Shown here: one piece after another, positions 36,148-44,999 of the stretch
Position numbering within the stretch: position 1 is the stretch's first letter
Layout of the letters: every line of letters begins with the position of its first letter
Origin: Chloroflexota bacterium
Lineage (GTDB): Bacteria; Chloroflexota; Anaerolineae; Anaerolineales; UBA11858
Assembly (NCBI GenBank): GCA_016865865.1
Contig: VGOC01000006.1
Coordinates: 1 to 63,355, forward strand
Length of the DNA stretch: 63,355 nucleotides
Direction of reading: 5' to 3'
The notes under the pieces: generated by a model
The model's database searches: none
The model's input: the letters and a program-made list of their open reading frames with translations, nothing else
What the model was told of the DNA's origin: nothing
Program-made: the position numbers and the translations under genes

Positions 36148-37584
36148 ATGACAGCAGCCACGCACCCCCAATCGAAAAGCGGTAAAATTTCATTCTGGGC
36201 TAAACTGGTCTTCGGTTCAGGCGACTGGAGCACATCCAGCGCCGGCACCCTGCGCCAGATTTTCTACGCCATCTTCTTGACCGATGTGGTGGGCCTGGAG
36301 CCGCGTCTGGCATCGCTCGCAGCGCTGGCCGGGATCATCTGGGACGCCATCAACGATCCGTTGGTGGGCATGCTAAGCGATCGAATCCAAACGCGCTGGG
36401 GACGCCGCCGCCCCTTCCTGTTGTTTGGCGCTATACCCTACGGGCTGAGCTTCCTGATCCTGTGGTGGGCCCCGCCCTGGGAGAGTCAGATCGCTCTTGC
36501 GGTGACTGTCTCGCTGGCGTTCATGCTCAGCGACACCTTCCAGACTCTGATCGGCGTGCCGCTGTACGCCCTGACCCCCGAGATCACACCCGACTACGAC
36601 GAGCGCACCTCCCTGACCACCTATCGCATGTTCTTCAATTTGTTTGCCTCGCTGGCGACAGCCGTAGCCGCGCCTGCTATCGTCGACTCAGCCCTGGCCA
36701 GCGGAGCGACGCAGCAGCAGGGCTATTTGATCGTTTCGGCTCTTTTCGGGGGGTTGGCGGTGATCCCTCTGCTGCTGATCTTCTTCGTGGTGCGCGAGCG
36801 CGTCCGTTCGGAGGAGGAGATCGAACGCGAGCAAAAGACGCCCTTCAGCGAAACCCTGCGCACTGCCTGGGCCAACATCCCCTTCCGCTTCGCCACCGCC
36901 ATCTACATGCTCAACTGGATCACCTTCGACCTGGTAGCCCTGGCGCTGCCTTTCTTCCTGACCTATTGGGTAGCCAGCGGGGATCTGCTCGAAAAAGCCC
37001 TCGGACTGCCGCTCGAATCGGCGGTCTTTGCCCTGCTGCTCGTCACCTCGGTAGTGGTGCTGCCTTTCTGGCTGTGGCTCTCCAAGCGGTTCAACAAACA
37101 CATCGCCTACATCATCGGCATGTCCTTCTGGGCGGGGGTGCAATTGCTCATCTTCACCATCCAGCCAGGGCAGATCACTTATATTCTCGTGCTTTCCGTG
37201 CTGGCCGGCATCTCGGTCTCGGTGGCGCATGTGCTGCCCGACGCCATCTTCCCCGACGTGATCGAATGGGGCGAGCTGCGCACCCGCCGCCGTCAGGAGG
37301 GCATCTATTACGGCGTGAAGAACTTCATCCGCAAACTGACCGGGGCTTTAGCCATCTTCATTGCCCTGCAAGTGCTGGGCTGGTTCGGTTACCAGACCCC
37401 GCCGGAGGGAGCAACATTTTTCACCCAATCTGACGTCACCCTGACCGCCATCCGCGTGATGATTGGGCCCTTCGGCGCGGTGCTGCTCTTCAGTGCAGTC
37501 ATCATGGCCTGGTTCTATCCCCTGACCCGCGAACGCCACGCCCGCATCCGGAATCTGCTGGAGCAGCGGCAGGGACGCGCCTGA
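36148..37584 (+). CDS. GPH-family (glycoside-pentoside-hexuronide:cation) symporter
   Basis: About 478 residues from ATG 36148. The AAAGGAG site at 36134-36140 supports it over an ATG at 36103, whose codons would be heptamer repeat. It has twelve predicted membrane helices, the GPH/MelB motif WDAINDPLVGMLSDR...GRRRPFLL in loop 2-3, and the ALTPEITPDYDERTSLTTYR segment. It imports a sugar or glycoside with a cation. Neighbouring sugar kinases and the GH36 at 55.8 kb suggest carbohydrate use, but the substrate is unknown. Confidence 0.9.
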   Translation: MTAATHPQSKSGKISFWAKLVFGSGDWSTSSAGTLRQIFYAIFLTDVVGLEPRLASLAALAGIIWDAINDPLVGMLSDRIQTRWGRRRPFLLFGAIPYGLSFLILWWAPPWESQIALAVTVSLAFMLSDTFQTLIGVPLYALTPEITPDYDERTSLTTYRMFFNLFASLATAVAAPAIVDSALASGATQQQGYLIVSALFGGLAVIPLLLIFFVVRERVRSEEEIEREQKTPFSETLRTAWANIPFRFATAIYMLNWITFDLVALALPFFLTYWVASGDLLEKALGLPLESAVFALLLVTSVVVLPFWLWLSKRFNKHIAYIIGMSFWAGVQLLIFTIQPGQITYILVLSVLAGISVSVAHVLPDAIFPDVIEWGELRTRRRQEGIYYGVKNFIRKLTGALAIFIALQVLGWFGYQTPPEGATFFTQSDVTLTAIRVMIGPFGAVLLFSAVIMAWFYPLTRERHARIRNLLEQRQGRA

Positions 37585-37619
37585 CTTTCGAAATCGCGGT
37601 TTTCGGTCGAGAGCATGGA

Positions 37620-39113
37620 ATGATGATGATCGAACCGACTCTCCTGTCTCAAGGTGGTGGGCCGGAACCCACGCATCTCATCCTGTGTGGTAGTCTCCTG
37701 TTGATCATCGCCCTCGCAGCCATCGTTCTATTCCTGCTACGGAGACAGGAGCAGCCGTGGCGGGTGAAAGCGGAGGCTGCCATTCCGAGACCTGCTCAGC
37801 CGGAGGAGGTCTCCAAAGTCCCCCGGATAAAGAAGGGGTACGCCTCCCGGGCTGTAGGATTCACCATCAACCTGTTTTCCAGTTTTGTCGCCGCGATCTT
37901 TGCCGTGTTGTTTTTCGTCAGCGCGCTGCTGACTCTGATCTTATTCAACGTCGGCAGGCAACTATTCGATCCGGACCTGTATAAGCGCGCCCTGGTCGAA
38001 CAGGGCGTCTACGAGAAATTCCCAGCGTTGGTGGCCGATCAGATGACGTTTCAACTTGCCTATGCTGAGAAGCGCGCCGGCACAGACATCGAGAACATGA
38101 CCGCCTCGCCCGAGTTGGAAGCCTGTCTGAGGGGGGCGCTGGGTGACGAAGCCTTCGAAGCTATCGCCGCTTTCGAGCGAGAACCGGACGATGCCGAGAT
38201 CGAAGGGATGAAGCCGTGCTTCGCCCAATATGGGGAGACGGAAAGCGACGGGGGAGGCGGGCCGCCGCCCGGTCTGGCCACCCTCACCCCCGCAGACTGG
38301 GAGGCGATTCTCTCTCATCTCATCCCGAGCGCCTGGATGCAAGCCCAGACCGAAAGCCTGATAGACCAGGCCTTTGCTTCCCTCGAATCAGACGGTCCGG
38401 CTCCGCCGATCACGATCTCGCTGACAGCGTTGAGGGAACATCTCGCTGGAGGCGCGGCGGTGGAGGCCTTCCTGCAAGTCGTGCGGGCGCGGCCGCCATG
38501 CAACGAAGAACAACTGGCAGCGCTCGCCATCGAGCCGCTCGGGGACCTGCCGACCTGCCGCCCGCCCGAGGCAATACTCGACGCGCTGGCCCAGGAGGGC
38601 GGGGAGATTCTGAGCGAGGCCATCCTCGATATCCCCGACGAGGTCAACCTCAGCAAGGCCTTCCAGGGCGAAGGCGAACCTGGCGCAGCGCAGCCTTCGG
38701 AGGGCGGAGGGCCGTTCGGCAACAACCCGCGACAGACTTTGCGGTGGATTCGGGTTGGCCTGAATTTAAGCCCGCTGCTCCCGATCGTCCTGCTTCTACT
38801 GGTCACTCTATTTGGCGTGCGCTCGTGGAGAGGCTGGTTGAGCTGGTGGGGCGCTCTTTTCTTTTTCGTCGGTTTCACCGGCCTCGGTATGGCTTTGGTC
38901 GTTTTACCGGCGATGAACTGGGCAATTGACGCCTACGTAGTCGGCAAGTTGCCGCCGAGCATCTCCCCCGATCTGGCGCAGGTGGGATTGGACGTGGGGC
39001 GGTACATCGTGCGAACGCTCGTGACGTGGATCGGGGGCGAGGCCGGAGTCATCGCGCTGGTCGGGGTGGCTCTCCTGTTGGGTCTGTTTTTCGTCAGACC
39101 GAAGCGCAAATAA
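37620..39113 (+). CDS. Membrane protein of unknown function
   Basis: A 497-residue protein. One N-terminal helix (about residues 20-42) and a second (about 82-110) are followed by an extracytoplasmic region of some 270 residues rich in acidic residues. Three helices follow near the C-terminus (about 378-398, 405-435, 475-493), with a basic RPKRK end. The soluble region repeats a cysteine pattern (EACL, KPCF, PPCNE, PTCRP). No family is recognised. It starts 36 bases after the symporter and is probably co-transcribed. Confidence 0.75.
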   Translation: MMMIEPTLLSQGGGPEPTHLILCGSLLLIIALAAIVLFLLRRQEQPWRVKAEAAIPRPAQPEEVSKVPRIKKGYASRAVGFTINLFSSFVAAIFAVLFFVSALLTLILFNVGRQLFDPDLYKRALVEQGVYEKFPALVADQMTFQLAYAEKRAGTDIENMTASPELEACLRGALGDEAFEAIAAFEREPDDAEIEGMKPCFAQYGETESDGGGGPPPGLATLTPADWEAILSHLIPSAWMQAQTESLIDQAFASLESDGPAPPITISLTALREHLAGGAAVEAFLQVVRARPPCNEEQLAALAIEPLGDLPTCRPPEAILDALAQEGGEILSEAILDIPDEVNLSKAFQGEGEPGAAQPSEGGGPFGNNPRQTLRWIRVGLNLSPLLPIVLLLLVTLFGVRSWRGWLSWWGALFFFVGFTGLGMALVVLPAMNWAIDAYVVGKLPPSISPDLAQVGLDVGRYIVRTLVTWIGGEAGVIALVGVALLLGLFFVRPKRK

Positions 39114-39125
39114 TAATAAACCCCC

Positions 39126-39235
39126 ATGAAACGCCCAATACTTGCTGTACTTGCAATCCTGCTCCTGGCGACGCTGGCCTGCGGAGAGTCTGCGGCGACT
39201 GTGACGCCGCCCGCAGAGATCCCCCGCTGCCCTTA
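39126..39235 (+). pseudogene. Truncated lipoprotein gene (5' end only)
   Basis: An N-terminal signal with lipobox (LLLATLAC, Cys at residue 19) and a short Thr/Pro linker are present. After PAEIPRCP the reading frame runs into the antisense of the HepT gene. The 3' part was evidently lost when the toxin-antitoxin segment arrived. Confidence 0.7.
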
Positions 39236-39577
39236 CGCTTCCCCAGGTGGTACATGTGGCTGCAGGGTTGCGATCAGCATGGGCAAATCGTCTTGCGTGG
39301 TTTTCCACAGGATGTTCAGGTTGATATCAAAATAGGCGTGCACCAAACGGTGGCGCATCCCGATAATGTCATCCCAGGGAACGGCCGGCACTTCCGCTCT
39401 GCTGTCCGGGTGCATCTGATAAGCCGCTTCGCCGATGATCTCGACAGCCTTCACCAATGCCCACACGAGCTGAAGGTCGTGATCGAGGTCGTCACGGGAG
39501 CGGCCTTGAGCAAAACGAATCGCCTCGCGTGCGGCATCCAGAATGTGCCGTAACCGTATCGCGTCATCCGGTCGCAT
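39233..39577 (-). CDS. hepT: HepT-like HEPN toxin (DUF86)
   Basis: A 114-residue HEPN protein. Start ATG 39577 ([11 protein letters not shown]) is chosen because the in-frame sequence further upstream is the shadow of the MNT gene. The RX4HXY motif is present (Arg75, His80, Tyr82). In MntA-HepT pairs the toxin is an RNase neutralised by AMPylation of that tyrosine. It overlaps the antitoxin gene by 14 bases. Confidence 0.9.
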   Translation of the reverse strand: MRPDDAIRLRHILDAAREAIRFAQGRSRDDLDHDLQLVWALVKAVEIIGEAAYQMHPDSRAEVPAVPWDDIIGMRHRLVHAYFDINLNILWKTTQDDLPMLIATLQPHVPPGEA

Positions 39578-39869
39578 ACTGCACCTCGGCTTCCATGAGG
39601 ACATTCTGCCGAAAATAGCGGCTGAGGTCCTCGGGCGTACGCAAATCAACCTTGTGGCCGCCCAGTAGAATGGAAAGCTCCCGCTCCATACGCGCGATGC
39701 CGAAAAGGCTGGGGATGCAGTCGGGCTCAAACTCAACCAGCACGTCGATGTCACTCTCCGGGCGGAAGTTGTCGCGCAGCGCTGACCCAAAAACCGCAAG
39801 CCGCCGGATCCCCCGCTCGCGGCAAAACCCGGCAAGAGCATCACGGGGTACTGATATTCGTGGATTCAT
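39564..39869 (-). CDS. mntA: MntA-like minimal nucleotidyltransferase antitoxin
   Basis: A 101-residue MNT-fold protein with the GSX10DXD signature (Gly28-Ser29, Asp40, Asp42) and VLVEFEP, as in DNA polymerase beta-like antitoxins that AMPylate HepT. Its ATG overlaps the stop of the methyltransferase remnant in front of it (ATGA), showing it was once the second gene of a modification operon. Confidence 0.9.
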   Translation of the reverse strand: MNPRISVPRDALAGFCRERGIRRLAVFGSALRDNFRPESDIDVLVEFEPDCIPSLFGIARMERELSILLGGHKVDLRTPEDLSRYFRQNVLMEAEVQYATG

Positions 39870-40065
39870 GGTTCCACCTCCATAACCTTCAGGCTCTCGA
39901 TCCCCCGGTCGTCCACGATCTTGAGGGCGATGCGCTTGTGCTCACCCCCGCGTCCGGGTCGGTCTCCGGCGTCACCAGCCCAACGGGAGGATTATTGACG
40001 CGCTGCTTGTCCTTGTGCTCGTAGGAGTCGATCGGGCGTTTCGTGTTGGTCTTCTTTCGTGTCAT
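39866..40065 (-). pseudogene. Adenine-specific DNA methyltransferase reduced to its two ends
   Basis: From ATG 40065, with AGGAGAG upstream, about 38 codons match the N-terminus of a Type III-like/adenine-specific methylase (SYEHKDKQRVNNPPVGL, then VTPETDPD). The frame then shifts directly into the other end ([20 protein letters not shown]), which finishes at 39866. Nearly the whole catalytic middle is gone. Translation in the first frame stops at 39889 after 58 residues. Confidence 0.75.
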
Positions 40066-40317
40066 CAAGTCTCTCCTGTCCGACGATTCATGCGCTGGTA
40101 CGTGAGGCTAGCATTGAGATCTTCAGAACGCACCCCGCTCTGCCAATCCTGGCGCTGCCAATAGATTTCCCCGCCGGTACCCAGGTCGGCGACATATTCC
40201 AGCCATTCGAGGTGCTATGGGTAATGAGAGGGGGATATTTTGTGTATTCATGACCATATCTCCACGTAAACAAGTATAGCACGTATCTACGTGAAGCAGA
40301 CATGCAACGTTCGGCCT
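40066..40317. other. Intergenic stretch without a supported gene
   Basis: Short open frames exist on both strands but show no family likeness. A weak palindromic region, CACGTA...TACGTG near 40263-40292, is the only structure seen. Confidence 0.4.
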
Positions 40318-41232
40318 TCACCCCTGCGCCAGCGACAGGAACACATCCTCCAACGTCGGCTCGACGCGCCCGATCTGGACGTGATTGCCCCCTAAAGCCT
40401 CCAACGCTCGCCGCAAATCCGCTTCATGTATCCCCGGCTCGGTGACCGCCCGCAGGTGATCCCCCGCCAGCCCAGCCCGCAGCACACCCGGGGTCTTTTC
40501 CAGAATGCCCAGGGCGGGCAGCAACCCTCCTTCAGGGGCGACCACGTCCCAGGCCAGACCGGGCAGGGCGCTCTCCTTCAAGGCCGAGGGGGTATCCATC
40601 GCCAGCAATCGCCCGCTGCTCATGATCCCCACCCGCCCGCAGTACTCGGCCTCGTCCATGTAATGGGTGGTCACAAAGGCCGTCACCCCCTCCTCGACGA
40701 ATTCATAGATCAAATCCCAGAAATCCCGCCGGGCGGTGGGGTCTACACCGCTGGTGGGTTCATCCAAAAAGAGCAGTTTCGGGCGGTGCACGATGGCCGT
40801 CCCCAGGGCAAGACGCTGGCGCCAGCCCACCGGCAAATCCCCGGCCAATTCACCCTTCAATTCCATCAAATCCAAACGCGCCAGAGTCTCCTCGAGATAC
40901 GCCCGATCCCGCACGCCGTAGACTCCAGCGTAGAACTCCAGGTTTTCCCACAAGGTCAACTCATCGTACAGGGCGAACTTCTGCGACATATAGCCAACCC
41001 GCTCGCGGATGGCTTCGGAATCCCGTACGATATCGTAACCCAACACTTTCGCCGACCCTTGTGTGGGCAACAGCAGCCCCAACAACATGCGGATGGTGGT
41101 GGTCTTGCCAGAACCGTTAGGCCCCAGGTAGCCCAGTACTTCCCCGGCGCGCACTTCGAAGGTCACGCCATCCACGGCGCAGAAATCGCCGAAATATTTG
41201 GTCAAAGCGTTAGTTTCGATAACCGTGTCCAT
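40318..41232 (-). CDS. ABC transporter ATP-binding protein (YbhF C-terminal half-like)
   Basis: About 304 residues from ATG 41232 (MDTVIETNALTK). An upstream ATG three codons earlier overlaps a repeat. Walker A is GPNGSGKTT, the signature is degenerate (VGWRQRLALG instead of LSGGQ), Walker B is LLFLDEPTSGVDP, and the switch His is in VTTHYMDEAEYC. It is the last gene of a TetR-headed export operon and, with the next gene, supplies the two ATPase halves that YbhF carries as one chain. Confidence 0.9.
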   Translation of the reverse strand: MDTVIETNALTKYFGDFCAVDGVTFEVRAGEVLGYLGPNGSGKTTTIRMLLGLLLPTQGSAKVLGYDIVRDSEAIRERVGYMSQKFALYDELTLWENLEFYAGVYGVRDRAYLEETLARLDLMELKGELAGDLPVGWRQRLALGTAIVHRPKLLFLDEPTSGVDPTARRDFWDLIYEFVEEGVTAFVTTHYMDEAEYCGRVGIMSSGRLLAMDTPSALKESALPGLAWDVVAPEGGLLPALGILEKTPGVLRAGLAGDHLRAVTEPGIHEADLRRALEALGGNHVQIGRVEPTLEDVFLSLAQG

Positions 41233-41236
41233 AAAG

Positions 41237-41275
41237 TTCAAGTTTTACGTTTCACGTTCAACGTTTGACGTTTCT
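41237..41275. repeat. Heptamer array H4 (ACGTTTC type)
   Basis: About five units of ACGTTTC/ACGTTCA/ACGTTTG lie at the junction of the two ATPase genes and encode the last residues (SNVERET) of the upstream one. Confidence 0.8.
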
Positions 41276-42270
41276 AACAACGCGATGAAAACATCTTCCA
41301 GACCTGGGGGAATGGTCTCGATTTTATGGATTTCCAGGCCCTGTTGCCTGGCCGATTTCTTGAGATTTCCGATCACCGCGCCGGAGCTGCCTTCCCGGAC
41401 CCGCAGGTGGAGCCTGTCCCCAAAGGTTTGCACGCTCTCGACGTTTTCGTCTGCCCCCGCCAGGGCCCGGAGTTTGGTCAGCGATTCTCCGCGCAGCTCG
41501 ACGATGCGTTCTTCCAGCCGCCTGCGCAGCGTGGCCGGCTTATCCTCCACCACCAGCCGCCCCTCGCACATAAACCCGACATAGGTGCAGCGCACGGCTT
41601 CGTCCATGTAGGGGGTGCTGACGAGAACGGCGACACCTCCCTCACCTCCCTCCCCGGCTTCGCCACCCCTCCCTCCTCTCCCAATTTGGGAGAGGAGGGA
41701 GGGGCCAGGGGTGGGGGGTGAGGGCGCAACCAGCTTAATAATCAACTGCCAGAAATCCTGCCGCGTGACCGGGTCTACGCCGCCGGTGGGTTCATCGAGC
41801 AATAGGACGCGCGGACGGTGCACCAACGCTGTCGCCAATCCTAGTTTTTGCTTCATGCCCCCGGAGAGCTGTCCGGCGCGGCGATTCGCGAAATCGGCCA
41901 GGCCGACGAATTCGAGGATCTCCATCGCCCGGTCATGCCACTCACTTCGTGGGATGCCGCGCACCTCGGCGAAGAAGCGCAGATTTTCCAACACAGTCAA
42001 CTCCCCATAGAGCGAGAAGCGCTGCGAGAGATAGCCGATCTGCTCACGGGCGCGGTCGGGGTCGCGGATCATCGAATGCCCGCCCACCATGATATCTCCC
42101 CTATCAGGTCGCAGCGCCCCGCACAGCAGCCGTATGGTAGTGGTCTTGCCCGCGCCGTCAGGACCGACCAGACCGTAGATTTCCCCAGCGCGCACTTGCA
42201 GGCTGAGATCGTCCACGGCGGTCGTGCCGCCGAAGGTTTTGGTGAGATTGGTGGCGTGGATGAGTTTCAT
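41245..42270 (-). CDS. ABC transporter ATP-binding protein (YbhF N-terminal half-like)
   Basis: A 341-residue ATPase. Walker A is GPDGAGKTT, the signature LSGGMKQKLGLA, Walker B LLLDEPTGGVDP, and the switch region TPYMDEAVRC, where the usual His is replaced (STPYMDEA). Between Walker B and the switch lies an insert of roughly 35 glycine/proline-rich residues (PPTPGPSLLSQIGRGGRGG) created by the palindrome at 41641-41722. It partners the ATPase at 40318-41232 with the permease at 43804. Confidence 0.9.
   Translation of the reverse strand: MKLIHATNLTKTFGGTTAVDDLSLQVRAGEIYGLVGPDGAGKTTTIRLLCGALRPDRGDIMVGGHSMIRDPDRAREQIGYLSQRFSLYGELTVLENLRFFAEVRGIPRSEWHDRAMEILEFVGLADFANRRAGQLSGGMKQKLGLATALVHRPRVLLLDEPTGGVDPVTRQDFWQLIIKLVAPSPPTPGPSLLSQIGRGGRGGEAGEGGEGGVAVLVSTPYMDEAVRCTYVGFMCEGRLVVEDKPATLRRRLEERIVELRGESLTKLRALAGADENVESVQTFGDRLHLRVREGSSGAVIGNLKKSARQQGLEIHKIETIPPGLEDVFIALLETSNVERET
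41641..41722. repeat. In-frame palindromic repeat in the ABC ATPase
   Basis: A perfect 19-bp stem (41666-41684 with 41686-41704) with a one-base centre lies within a longer imperfect palindrome. It is translated as a Gly/Pro-rich loop between Walker B and the switch motif. It resembles the CCCTCTCCC repeats in the AddA-like and AddB-like genes. Confidence 0.87.
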
Positions 42271-42272
42271 AA

Positions 42273-42380
42273 TCTTGGAAGCTGGATGTTGGAAGTTGGA
42301 TGTTAGGAGGAGTCACGAAATCACTCCAACATCCAACATCCAACATCCAATATCCAATCTCCAGTCTCTAATCTCCAAAC
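42273..42380. repeat. Heptamer arrays H5, two facing runs (GGATGTT and AACATCC)
   Basis: A left run of GGATGTTGGAAGTT units (42283-42305) and a right run of ATCCAAC/ATCCAAT/CTCCAGT units (42327-42377) are complementary, so the junction between HlyD and ATPase genes can fold into a long hairpin. The right run overlaps the last codons of the HlyD gene. Confidence 0.82.
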
Positions 42381-43708
42381 ACCACATCCGCCGGCATGCC
42401 TGGCTTGAGCCTGCCATCAGGGTTTTCGACGGAAAGCTTGACAGCGAAGACGGTTGTGCGGCGGCCTTCGGCGGTCTGCACATTACGAGGGGTGAATTCG
42501 GCCTCGTCGGCGATGCGAGTCACTGTCGCCTCGAATATCTCGCCGGGGAAGGAGTCTACCGTCACGCTGACCTCCTGCCCCAACACGATCTCGCCATAGC
42601 GATCTTCAGGGACATAGACGGTGATCGTCAGGCTGTCCAGGCGAGCCAGGGTCAACAGGGGCACGCCGGGCTGCACCACCTCGCCAGGCTCCACCGAGCG
42701 ATACAAAACGATGCCATCCATCGGCGCAGTGATAGTCAATTTATCCAGTTGGGCGCGAATGACCGCTGCGGCAGCCTGGGCAGTATCAATCTGCGCCTGG
42801 GCAACCGCCAGTTCTTCGGCGCTCGCTCCAGATTGCGCCAGCGCTAATTGTGATTGGGCGTTCTTTAAGCGCGCCTCAGCCAGAGCAAGCGCATCGGGGT
42901 CAGCCCCATCGGCCATCTTTTCGTACTGTCGCTGGGCATCCGCCAGATGAGCCTGGGCCGCCGCCAAATCCGCTTCGGCCTGAGCCAGATCGATTTCGTT
43001 CGCTCCTCCGGTCAAATTATTGAGCAGCCGGACAGCGTTATCATACACCGCCTGAGCCTGCGCTTTGACGCTCAATAACGCTGCGCGAGTCAGATCATCC
43101 TCTGGCTTGTTCTCATAGGGTTCGTAATCTTCGACGGCTTTGTCCAGCTTATCCTTTGCCAAAACGACATTAGCCTCGGCCTGCTCGATATCCGTTTGTT
43201 TGGAAGTCCCCAGCAAATTATCCACTTGCCGCTGGGCATCGCGCACGGCATCGCGGGCATCGGCGATGGTCTGGAGCGCGGCAGCCCTGGCAAGATCTAC
43301 ATCTTCATAGAGATTGTCCAGGGCTTGTTGCGCATTGACCAATTCCAACTCAGCCGTAGAAATGGCAGCCTGACGTTTTTCGAAGGACAGACCCGCGGCG
43401 ATGAGGTCGTAGTTAGCCTGGGCCTGTTTCAGGGCTGCTTCAGCCTGATCGAGTTGGGCCAGCAGCAAAGCGTCGTTGAAACGCGCCAGGCCTTCACCAG
43501 CCTCCACCCGATCCCCCTCTTCGACAAGGATTTCCTCGATCCGGCCGCCGAACTCGGGCGCGATGACCACTTCGACAGCTTCCACTGTGCCAGAAGCCTG
43601 TAGCACGCCATCTTGCTCAGCGACGACCCAATTGAAGTAATAAACCGTCCCTGCAATGATGAGCAAAATAAAAATCACGGGGATGATGCGAGTTATTTTA
43701 GTGTGCAT
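42368..43708 (-). CDS. HlyD-family membrane fusion protein (YbhG-like)
   Basis: A 446-residue periplasmic adaptor type. It has one N-terminal membrane anchor, split lipoyl/barrel segments (SGTVEAVEVVIAPEFGGRI at the front, ITAPMDGIVLYRSVEPGEVV after the hairpin), and between them an alanine- and glutamine-rich coiled coil of about 240 residues. It links the inner-membrane ABC exporter to the outside. The organism's envelope type is uncertain, so a full trans-envelope channel is not implied. Confidence 0.9.
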   Translation of the reverse strand: MHTKITRIIPVIFILLIIAGTVYYFNWVVAEQDGVLQASGTVEAVEVVIAPEFGGRIEEILVEEGDRVEAGEGLARFNDALLLAQLDQAEAALKQAQANYDLIAAGLSFEKRQAAISTAELELVNAQQALDNLYEDVDLARAAALQTIADARDAVRDAQRQVDNLLGTSKQTDIEQAEANVVLAKDKLDKAVEDYEPYENKPEDDLTRAALLSVKAQAQAVYDNAVRLLNNLTGGANEIDLAQAEADLAAAQAHLADAQRQYEKMADGADPDALALAEARLKNAQSQLALAQSGASAEELAVAQAQIDTAQAAAAVIRAQLDKLTITAPMDGIVLYRSVEPGEVVQPGVPLLTLARLDSLTITVYVPEDRYGEIVLGQEVSVTVDSFPGEIFEATVTRIADEAEFTPRNVQTAEGRRTTVFAVKLSVENPDGRLKPGMPADVVFGD

Positions 43709-43723
43709 AGGTACCTCCGAAAC

Positions 43724-43808
43724 AGTTGAAGGTTATGAGTTGAAGGTTGAAGGTTGAAGGTTTTCTCAGCGGTCAGCGGTCGTCTGTCGTCTGTCGTCCG
43801 TTGTCAGT
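43724..43808. repeat. Heptamer arrays H6 (GTTGAAG and CGTCTGT types)
   Basis: GTTGAAG units (43725-43761) pass into CAGCGGT/CGTCTGT units (43768-43803). They fill the gap between the permease and HlyD genes. Confidence 0.85.
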
Positions 43809-44937
43809 CCAACCGTTTGCGGAAGCGCATGGCTGCCGCGGTCATCAATACGATGCCGAAGATCACCAGGGCGATGACCTCGTTCTGCAGGGCTGACACA
43901 CTGGTGCCTTTCAACAACAGAGAACGAATGATCACCAGATAGTAACGCAAGGGTAAGACATACGATACCCATCGTAAAACCAGCGGCATGGCCTCCAACG
44001 GGAAGAAAAATCCAGAAAGGAAAATCGTGGGTAGCAGCAGCATCCACACCGTCAACATAGCCTCCTGTTGGGTATTGGCGATGGTCGAGGCCAGCAAACC
44101 GATGCTCAGGCTGGTCACCAGGAAGAGGGACGAGAGCAGCATAATCACCCACATCTCGCTGCGCACCGGGACGCCGAACCACCATGAGCCGATCACCAGC
44201 ACTTCGACGGTGTTGGTCAATGCAAGGATCACATAAGGCAGCAGCTTGCCGACCACCAGTTCCCAGGGGCGGATGGGGGTGACGATCAACTGCTCCATGG
44301 TGCCGCGCTCGCGCTCGCGCACGATCGTGGTGGCGGTGAGAATCGAGGTGATGGCAAACAGGATCATGCCGATGATCGCCGGGATCATGAAGTAGGCGTC
44401 TACCAGGTCAGGGTTGTACCAGACTTGCGTACGGATCTCCAACGGCATCTCGCCCGAAATGGGAACACCAGCCCGGCTCAAGCGCTGCTGCTGGATCTCG
44501 GTGGCGTGCTGCCAGCCGATCTGTTGGGCGGCGGCCAGGGCGGTCGAAGTTGCTGTGGGATCAGAGCCATCGAAGACAAAGACCACCTTGGCGCTGCCGT
44601 TGCCCCCAATTTCCGCGCTGTAATTCGGTGGAATGATCAGCCCCAGGCGGGCGTCGCCGGCTTCGATCAACTCCCGAATTTGAGCCTCCGAGTCGACATC
44701 GAAGGCGATGTCGAAATAATCAGCGGCGCGGTAGGCAGCCAGCAGCGCCCGCGCTGCCGGCCCCCGATCCTGGTCGAACACCGCCATCGGCAGGTTGCGG
44801 ATGTTGTTGGTGGCGGCATACCCCAATAAGAACAATTGCATGATGGGGATGAACAAGATCAGCATCAGGGTGCGCGGGTCGCGCCAGATTTGGATGAATT
44901 CCTTGCGGATGAGGGAGAGCAGGCGGGAGTTGAGCAT
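43804..44937 (-). CDS. ABC-2 type permease (YbhS/YbhR-like)
   Basis: About 377 residues from ATG 44937. An ATG five codons earlier is less likely. An N-terminal helix (LILFIPIMQLFLLGYAA) is followed by an extracytoplasmic domain of about 140 residues and five more membrane helices with the ABC-2 motif ERERGTMEQLIVTPIRPWEL. It forms the membrane channel for the two ATPases downstream. Escherichia coli has two permeases (YbhS, YbhR) at this place; only one is present here, so it may act as a homodimer. Confidence 0.9.
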   Translation of the reverse strand: MLNSRLLSLIRKEFIQIWRDPRTLMLILFIPIMQLFLLGYAATNNIRNLPMAVFDQDRGPAARALLAAYRAADYFDIAFDVDSEAQIRELIEAGDARLGLIIPPNYSAEIGGNGSAKVVFVFDGSDPTATSTALAAAQQIGWQHATEIQQQRLSRAGVPISGEMPLEIRTQVWYNPDLVDAYFMIPAIIGMILFAITSILTATTIVRERERGTMEQLIVTPIRPWELVVGKLLPYVILALTNTVEVLVIGSWWFGVPVRSEMWVIMLLSSLFLVTSLSIGLLASTIANTQQEAMLTVWMLLLPTIFLSGFFFPLEAMPLVLRWVSYVLPLRYYLVIIRSLLLKGTSVSALQNEVIALVIFGIVLMTAAAMRFRKRLD

Positions 44938-44948
44938 GGCTGCACCGT

Positions 44949-44999
44949 TCAAGTTACAAGTTGCGAGTTGTGAGTTAGGAGTTAGGAGTTGTGGATTAG
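44949..44999. repeat. Heptamer array H7 (CAAGTTA/GGAGTTA type)
   Basis: Seven units: CAAGTTA, CAAGTTG, CGAGTTG, TGAGTTA, GGAGTTA, GGAGTTG, TGGATTA. The period is exact although unit sequence drifts. It covers the gap between methyltransferase and permease genes and touches the methyltransferase stop. Confidence 0.87.

Noticed and set aside
40088..40321. 77-residue minus-strand open frame
   Set aside because: No ribosome-binding site at a sensible distance and no family likeness.
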